From Dissophora ornata (Eukaryota; Mortierellomycota; Mortierellomycetes; Mortierellales; Mortierellaceae), in assembly GCA_025201705.1 (NCBI GenBank), contig MU617161.1, positions 7,410-21,114 of the forward strand: 13,705 bases of DNA, given 5' to 3'. This document shows positions 9,147 to 13,705 of the stretch, piece after piece; position 1 is the stretch's first letter, and each line of letters starts with the position of its first letter. The position numbers and the translations under genes are program-made. The notes under the pieces were generated by a model. It did no database searches, had not been told where the DNA came from, and saw nothing but the letters and a program-made list of their open reading frames with translations.

Positions 9147-9668
9147 CGTCTTGACGTATACAGATGGACGCGTCTGAGGGAGTGGATATGAGTAAAAGTG
9201 GAGCAGAAAAAAAGCAATGGGTTGCGAGAGTTTTCTTTGAAAAATCATCTGCCTTTTTAACAGTTCCCAGAGGTCGACATGAAGCGAGGGGGCAGTGCGA
9301 TGGAATGTGATTGGAAGATAAATGGAATATCCATCGCTTCTTTTCTCCGCGGCGGGCTCAGCCTCAAGAACTAACCATACTGGAACACCTCACCAAGCAT
9401 GCTTTTCATGATTGCTGCGGCCAAGTATTGAATGATGCAACGAGATGTCTATTGAACCTTTTTGAGGTCATCGTATCATGGGGCTGAGATGCTCTAAATG
9501 CATACTTCGACTGTGTACGGCAAGAATTGTAGACGTTCATGGTCTAGACTAAGGGTGATAAGAATATCGTGGGTTTGCCACCACCGACTGAGGTATTTAG
9601 CATGTCCAGATCAGGGCGAAGACGAAGGACGAATGGCAGTGCGCTTTCGCCTCACATGTTTTCTTCTT
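9147..9668 (-). promoter_or_regulatory. Copine upstream region and GTP cyclohydrolase 3' flank
   Basis: This 522-base gap holds the 3' UTR of the gene to the right and the copine promoter. An 8-bp inverted pair, GCGATGGA (9297-9304) and TCCATCGC (9330-9337), flanks a sequence with CCAAT on the minus strand, a plausible promoter element. Donor-like GTGAGG and GTATGG around 9370-9395 could pair with the acceptor at 9174 for a 5'-UTR intron. I see no clear AATAAA for the upstream gene. Confidence 0.4.
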
Positions 9669-11335
9669 CTAAATGCCGCTTCTTCTGATCAACGACAGGA
9701 ATTCTTCCCTGGTCTTGCCCTGTTCGCGGAAACAACCAAACATGGAGCTAGTAATAGTCTGACTGCCAGGCTTCTGAACACCTCTCATAACCATGCAGAA
9801 ATGACTATAGCATGAATGAAAAAAATTCGACGGTGGCGGTAAGTCTGAGATCTCTCAAGTCACAAACTCTATATCAACAGGATAATAATAGTACCTGGCC
9901 TCCATGACAACGGCAACTCCTAGGGGATCGAGCAACTCCTTCAGAGCCATGGCTACTTGCTTAGTCAAGCGCTCTTGTACTTGGAGGCGTCGACTGAACA
10001 TCTCTGCCAAGCGTGCAATCTTGCTGAGTCCCACGACTTTTCCATTCTTGGGGATGTAACCGATATGAATCTAGACGGCACAGAGAAGGTTAAGATACAC
10101 ATTGTAGGCGTCTAGAGCGTGTCCGAGACCATTTTTTCAATTTCAGCCTTCTGCTGCTGCATACCTTGCCGGTGAATGGCACCATATGGTGCTCGCACAA
10201 CGAGAATACATCAATGTTCTTGACAATCACCATCTCGTCGTGATCTACAGTGGCAGTCATGGCAAAGATCTTTTAGTTCAAATGTTCGCATTACATGCCT
10301 GAACATCCTGAAGAATATTCACACTTGGTATACACACCTTCGTGGAAAAGGGCCTTGTTCATGAGATCTATGTCCCGTAAGCATGATCAGACAAAGGATG
10401 TGTTAATGACTAACATAGGTAGTAAGGTAGGTCCTTTGCATCATATCGGTTGAAGTTGCTTGACGTACGGGTGACACTCTCCTCATATCCTTTGGAGAAG
10501 AACATGAGTGCTTTGGCGTAGCGCTCTGGAGTCTTGAGAAGGCCCTCGCGGTTAGGATCCTCTCCAATACACTCCAAGATTGTGCGCACAGCACCCGAGA
10601 TCTTTTCAATTCTAGCTGCACGCTGCTCTTCTGTATCTTCAAGGCGATCTCTGGCTCCGACACCTGTGCATTTCCGACACGAGAGAGAGAGAGAGAAAGA
10701 GGAATGGTGAGTTTTCAGGAATGGTAGCTTTGTCAAGTAAGAAAACTCTATTTGTTCAGAGAAAGCTAGGCTTGGATTAAGGTGCTTACTTGGAAAGCTG
10801 AGGCCGTCAAGGTCAATTGGGGAATCGGTTCTGCCCTCGGGCGATTCTGAGTTCAGGAAGCCGCTACGATAACCGCGAGAGTGTCCGGTGAGGGCATGGG
10901 AGAGGATCGCCTGCCTAGCAGTTGGCTGCATCAGTCTGGACCAGAAAAGGAGATGCGATTAGTGAAGTTTAGAAGTACACTGAATAAAATAAAATGAAAA
11001 CAGGGGGGGAGGTTGGGGGGAGAAACAATCGAATGGAGGGAAAACTTTTTCTTGCGTGGCTGCAACAACTGAGCAGCTGCAACGCTGGCGTCGCACCTCT
11101 GCCGTGTGTGTGGCACTTTGCCACCAAACTAATGCAAGGGCCATGAACAGAATCACAAGCACATTGCAAACAGCAGCGCAAAAACGAACGGCTAAGTGAA
11201 TGCGCCAATGGCAATGCGGAGACTGGATCTGATCCACTGTTCTCGGCTTGCGAGGTTCTCATGAGCAGCAGGGGAGGCCTGGTCTTACTCAACGTCGTTC
11301 AGGGGGGTCTTAGGGCTGGTGGGTGTATGTGCCAT
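9669..11335 (-). CDS. FOL2: GTP cyclohydrolase I (EC 3.5.4.16)
   Basis: Exons 11335-11289, 10935-10790, 10663-10469, 10367-10338, 10244-10165, 10070-9895 and 9804-9669 join in phase to 269 aa, near the usual fungal length. The enzyme converts GTP to 7,8-dihydroneopterin triphosphate, the first step of folate synthesis and of tetrahydrobiopterin where that is made. The fungal lead-in [18 protein letters not shown] is at ~62-80, then [15 protein letters not shown]. Zinc ligands are C156 and H159 of CEHH and C228 of SHFCMVMRG; the HDEMVIV and [16 protein letters not shown] strands are intact, as is [10 protein letters not shown]. The ATG at 11335 sits in a strong CCGCCATGG context, and its intron (branch-like TACTAAT, acceptor TTCTGGTCCAG) enters the second exon in frame. 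If that intron is only in the 5' UTR, the start would be MQPTARQ at 10931 (252 aa). No functional residue is missing. Confidence 0.95.
10338..10367 (-). other. 30-nt microexon of GTP cyclohydrolase I
   Basis: Between introns 10468-10368 and 10337-10245, a 30-nt exon supplies most of LMNKALFHE. Donor CCC|GTACGT and acceptor GACATAG precede it, and AAG|GTGTGT follows. It joins KGYEESVT to DHDEMVIV, so the protein matches the family across the join. Without it the reading frame would be kept (30 = 10 codons), but a conserved helix would be lost. Confidence 0.85.
10936..11288 (-). other. 353-nt first intron of GTP cyclohydrolase I
   Basis: Donor GA|GTAAGAC begins at 11288. The 3' end has TTTACTAATC as branch site and CTCCTTTTCTGGTCCAG as acceptor. 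The phase (two bases, then one) matches the second exon. It is about three times longer than the gene's other introns (90-126 nt). A minus-strand frame inside it (11237-10959) shows a hydrophobic segment, but it is better read as intronic. Confidence 0.65.
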
Positions 11336-11800
11336 GGCGGTGGTTGGTTGGAGAGTGCTGGAGAGACAGGCGAGTGTGGATGTCGAGGGAATGAGGGAAT
11401 GAGCAAAGGAACTGGCAGAGAGAAGAGAGGATCGTCTTTGGACTGACAGAATCGGAAGTGGCGTGGGTTCAGAACGCAGTGGTGCAAATCGGGCCAATAG
11501 GACGTGCGGGCACGCCAACAAATGGGGAAAAGTGAAAAAAGGGGTGCCCAGAAACCCAGAAACGGATTCAACGGGTGCTGTGCATGTGCGCACCGCTTCC
11601 ATGCATCGCCAGGATCTTCACCCCCGTCTCCTGTGTCCCACCGCTCATGAAACGTTCTTCGTGTCGACAAGGACCACCAAGGAGAGAGAGAGCAGCCAGG
11701 GGAACAGAATGAGTCAAGCTGTCCTGGAAAACGTATCTCCTTGCAAGGCACGCCAAGGGTACGTGTGACAACAAGGAGCAACCGCCCCAAGAGAATAAGC
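11336..11800 (-). promoter_or_regulatory. Upstream region of GTP cyclohydrolase I
   Basis: On the minus strand this region is rich in C and T and leads into the CCACCGCCATGG start context. I see no clear TATA box or binding site. A minus-strand frame stays open from 12180 to 11299 and overlaps the first exon in another frame. Its Trp/Cys/Pro-rich translation matches no family I know, and I regard it as chance. Confidence 0.35.
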
Positions 11801-13705
11801 ATTGTCTGAGTCGTGCCTGCAGAGAAAGAGGCGGGAGGAGGGTGTTGGCACAAGGAGCGGAGAAAAGGGGGGTATCTCACGCTGAGGATTCCCCACATGG
11901 GCTCAGCGAATGCAGTGGCGACATGGCGCAGCTTCAACCACTGGCATGTCCACGCAGTACAGGCGATCGGTATTGACCCGACTGTGGGAATAATAATTGG
12001 CTCGTCTATCAACGCACACCATGCGCAGTCAATTACGTATAAGGTTGCTACACGTAGCCCGCTAATTGACCGCACAATGCTCCCTTGCAAATGCGACGTT
12101 TCAGAGCAGGATGCACCTCCCTGCAATTTACCGTTCATCTGTGCGTCTTCAGTTTCGATGTAGACTACACCATTGTGCACTGGTCAAGGTGCCACGCCAA
12201 AAGCAAAATAAAAACGTGGCGCTAAGCAAGAGTCAGTCGCGTCGCACACGTCCCAAAGTCAGAGCCGTACTTTGTCGCTACCTGTTTCTTAATCAACTGT
12301 AGCTGAAAGTGAATGCGGTAAACAAAGAGTCGTCATTGTCGCTGACTCATGCTGTACCCCCAGTCATAGTCTAACAACGATTGAGCCTTGGCGCATGGGG
12401 TATACGCTCTTAAAGATATTGGGTGCGAAACAGAGCTCTCCTGTATAGCCCGTCGCCCGCTTCGTGGGATGACAGCACACACATCTTTCGTCGCCATTCA
12501 GCAGTCAATTTTGCAGAGTCTGCGTTAAAAGGTCCATTCCAGTCACGCTGCAGCACCCATGCATTGTCAGTTCCGCCAGTGCAAACTGTACTCCATTTGC
12601 ACAGCACCGTGTGGTCAGGGGACATTGTGTTTTGATGTTCGCCAGGCGGTACATGTAGGGTATGTCATCATCGTCCACGACTTTTCAACCACGGTCAGTG
12701 CGTGGCCGGGGCACAGGCGTGTGTGGGTGAATGGAGAGGGCAAATAAAAGTAATCGGAACAAAAGGAGTAGGCCTGTTCCTCTATCGCTGGGCTGACATA
12801 TGACAGCGACAAGCGACACAGACATCAATGGCAGGGTCGATGGTCATGACCAGCTCGTGCCCATGTTGGTGGAAAGATTGCGTTGTTTTACTGTCTTCCG
12901 GCACAGGGCAATCGCCTCCCGACCTATCTGCTCCTATTTCCTTTTTTTGGCTCCTGTCCCATTGTTCCGCAGGATGGAGCGTGGGCTGTGACGCGAAATA
13001 AAAGAGAAGGCGGACGGACGGACGGACCATCGAGGAAAATACATGCGTGATTGTGTTGGGGATGATCCTCAATCGTCTGATCCTTATCATTTTCAGAGTC
13101 CACCCCCCGCAAACAATCCTGCGCCCCAGCTGCAATCTGTCGTTTCTCGCTTTGCTTCAAACACGCAATTTACGGTAGTGTAATAGGGTTGTTCTTGTTT
13201 ACACCGTTTCGTGTTATCATTCTTGTATCATGACAACAGCGGAACCCATGCACCTCGGCATTCGACAAATATACAAGCAAGGATGTATACAGTATGCTGG
13301 AGCCGCTAATATTTTTCAACCGGCACTGTGCATGCTTACGGTAAACAACAATGATCGAAGACGCGGAAAAAAAACATGGAAACTAATCCGACACTACTGC
13401 ACCTCGAGAAATTCATAGGGGTAAAGGAGAGGTGAACAGGAACACCAGACGAGCCCACAATATTGTGCGCTCCGAGGAAATATCGTACATGAAGCTTACC
13501 CAAACACACAGCAGTAGCGAGACAGGTAAACTGGGCGGCGCCAAATGGGCCAAATGACAATATGGACAAAAAATGCACGGGCACGGAGCGTGCGCCAGCG
13601 TCAAAAAACAACAAAGAAATAAGTATTTGGTGGGAGAAGGCGCGCGGTATGAGGCACTGCTGGACACTTAATTAGAACTGTGCAGATCTGTTGTTGTTGT
13701 TTTTT
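11801..13705. other. 1.9 kb without a recognisable gene
   Basis: No conserved domain is visible on either strand. The best splice-like signals are a plus-strand acceptor CTTATCATTTTCAG at 13083-13096, followed by a frame translating SPPPANNPAPQLQSVVSRF, an ATG at 12800 with a soluble-looking start (MTATSDTDINGRVDGHDQ), and minus-strand donors GTAAGC near 13496 and 13335. They do not assemble into one consistent gene. A (GGAC)4 microsatellite lies at 13012-13027 and a GTT run closes the window. It may be long intergenic DNA or 5' sequence of genes off the right edge. Confidence 0.4.
13012..13027. repeat. (GGAC)4 tetranucleotide microsatellite
   Basis: Four exact tandem GGAC units on the plus strand, in the right-hand gene-poor region. 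Confidence 0.85.

Noticed and set aside
10959..11237. A minus-strand frame with a hydrophobic segment, looking like a small membrane protein
   Set aside because: It lies wholly inside the first intron of GTP cyclohydrolase I, whose donor, branch and acceptor are strong and phase-matched. Its end reads through the intron's pyrimidine tract.
11299..12180. An 882-nt minus-strand open frame (293 codons) upstream of GTP cyclohydrolase I
   Set aside because: Composition is rich in Trp, Cys, His and Pro with no domain, and the frame overlaps the first exon of GTP cyclohydrolase I in another frame. In moderately GC-rich DNA such a frame can occur by chance.
12410..12625. Minus- and plus-strand frames of about 70 codons over the same stretch, both protein-like
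   Set aside because: Both strands are open and neither has a recognised motif, splice partner or start context, so there is no ground to choose either.
13413..13667. Minus-strand frame starting MSSSASYRAPSPTKY, looking like a genuine N-terminus
   Set aside because: The initiating codon is GTG, and the rest is Cys/Leu/Pro-rich without a motif. A GTAAGC donor lies nearby, but no matching exon was found.

Overview
The window reads as nuclear DNA of an early-diverging fungus, most likely of the Mortierella/Mucoromycota kind. The evidence is spliceosomal introns (mostly 90-126 nt, with GTAAGT-like donors and pyrimidine-rich acceptors), a fungal-type GTP cyclohydrolase I N-terminus, a fungal LIM protein with an N-terminal CxxC/HxC motif, and a copine, a family I believe is missing from most Dikarya. 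The lineage is an inference; no marker gene is present.

Layout: three complete protein genes lie head to tail on the minus strand. From right to left they are GTP cyclohydrolase I (11335 to 9669, 7 exons, 269 aa), a copine (9146 to 6435, 6 exons, 736 aa) and a four-LIM-domain protein (5169 to 895, 2 exons, 1243 aa). I built each model by matching splice phase and family conservation, and each joined length is a multiple of three. The left edge (1-313) may hold the last exon of a plus-strand gene, ending at two poly(A) signals. The right 2.4 kb (11336-13705) has no gene I can recognise.

How the genes work: GTP cyclohydrolase I starts folate/pterin synthesis. The copine is a calcium-dependent phospholipid-binding adaptor. 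The LIM protein is probably a cytoskeletal or polarity scaffold. Nothing links the three into one pathway, and I see no operon, mobile element, CRISPR array or biosynthetic cluster. The most interesting signals are inside the proteins and introns: a ~20-residue degenerate repeat array in the LIM protein, a copine whose second C2 domain has lost its calcium-binding acidic residues and which carries a Pro/Tyr-rich PPxY tail, a GC-AG intron, and a 30-nt microexon. I found no convincing undescribed multi-gene system.
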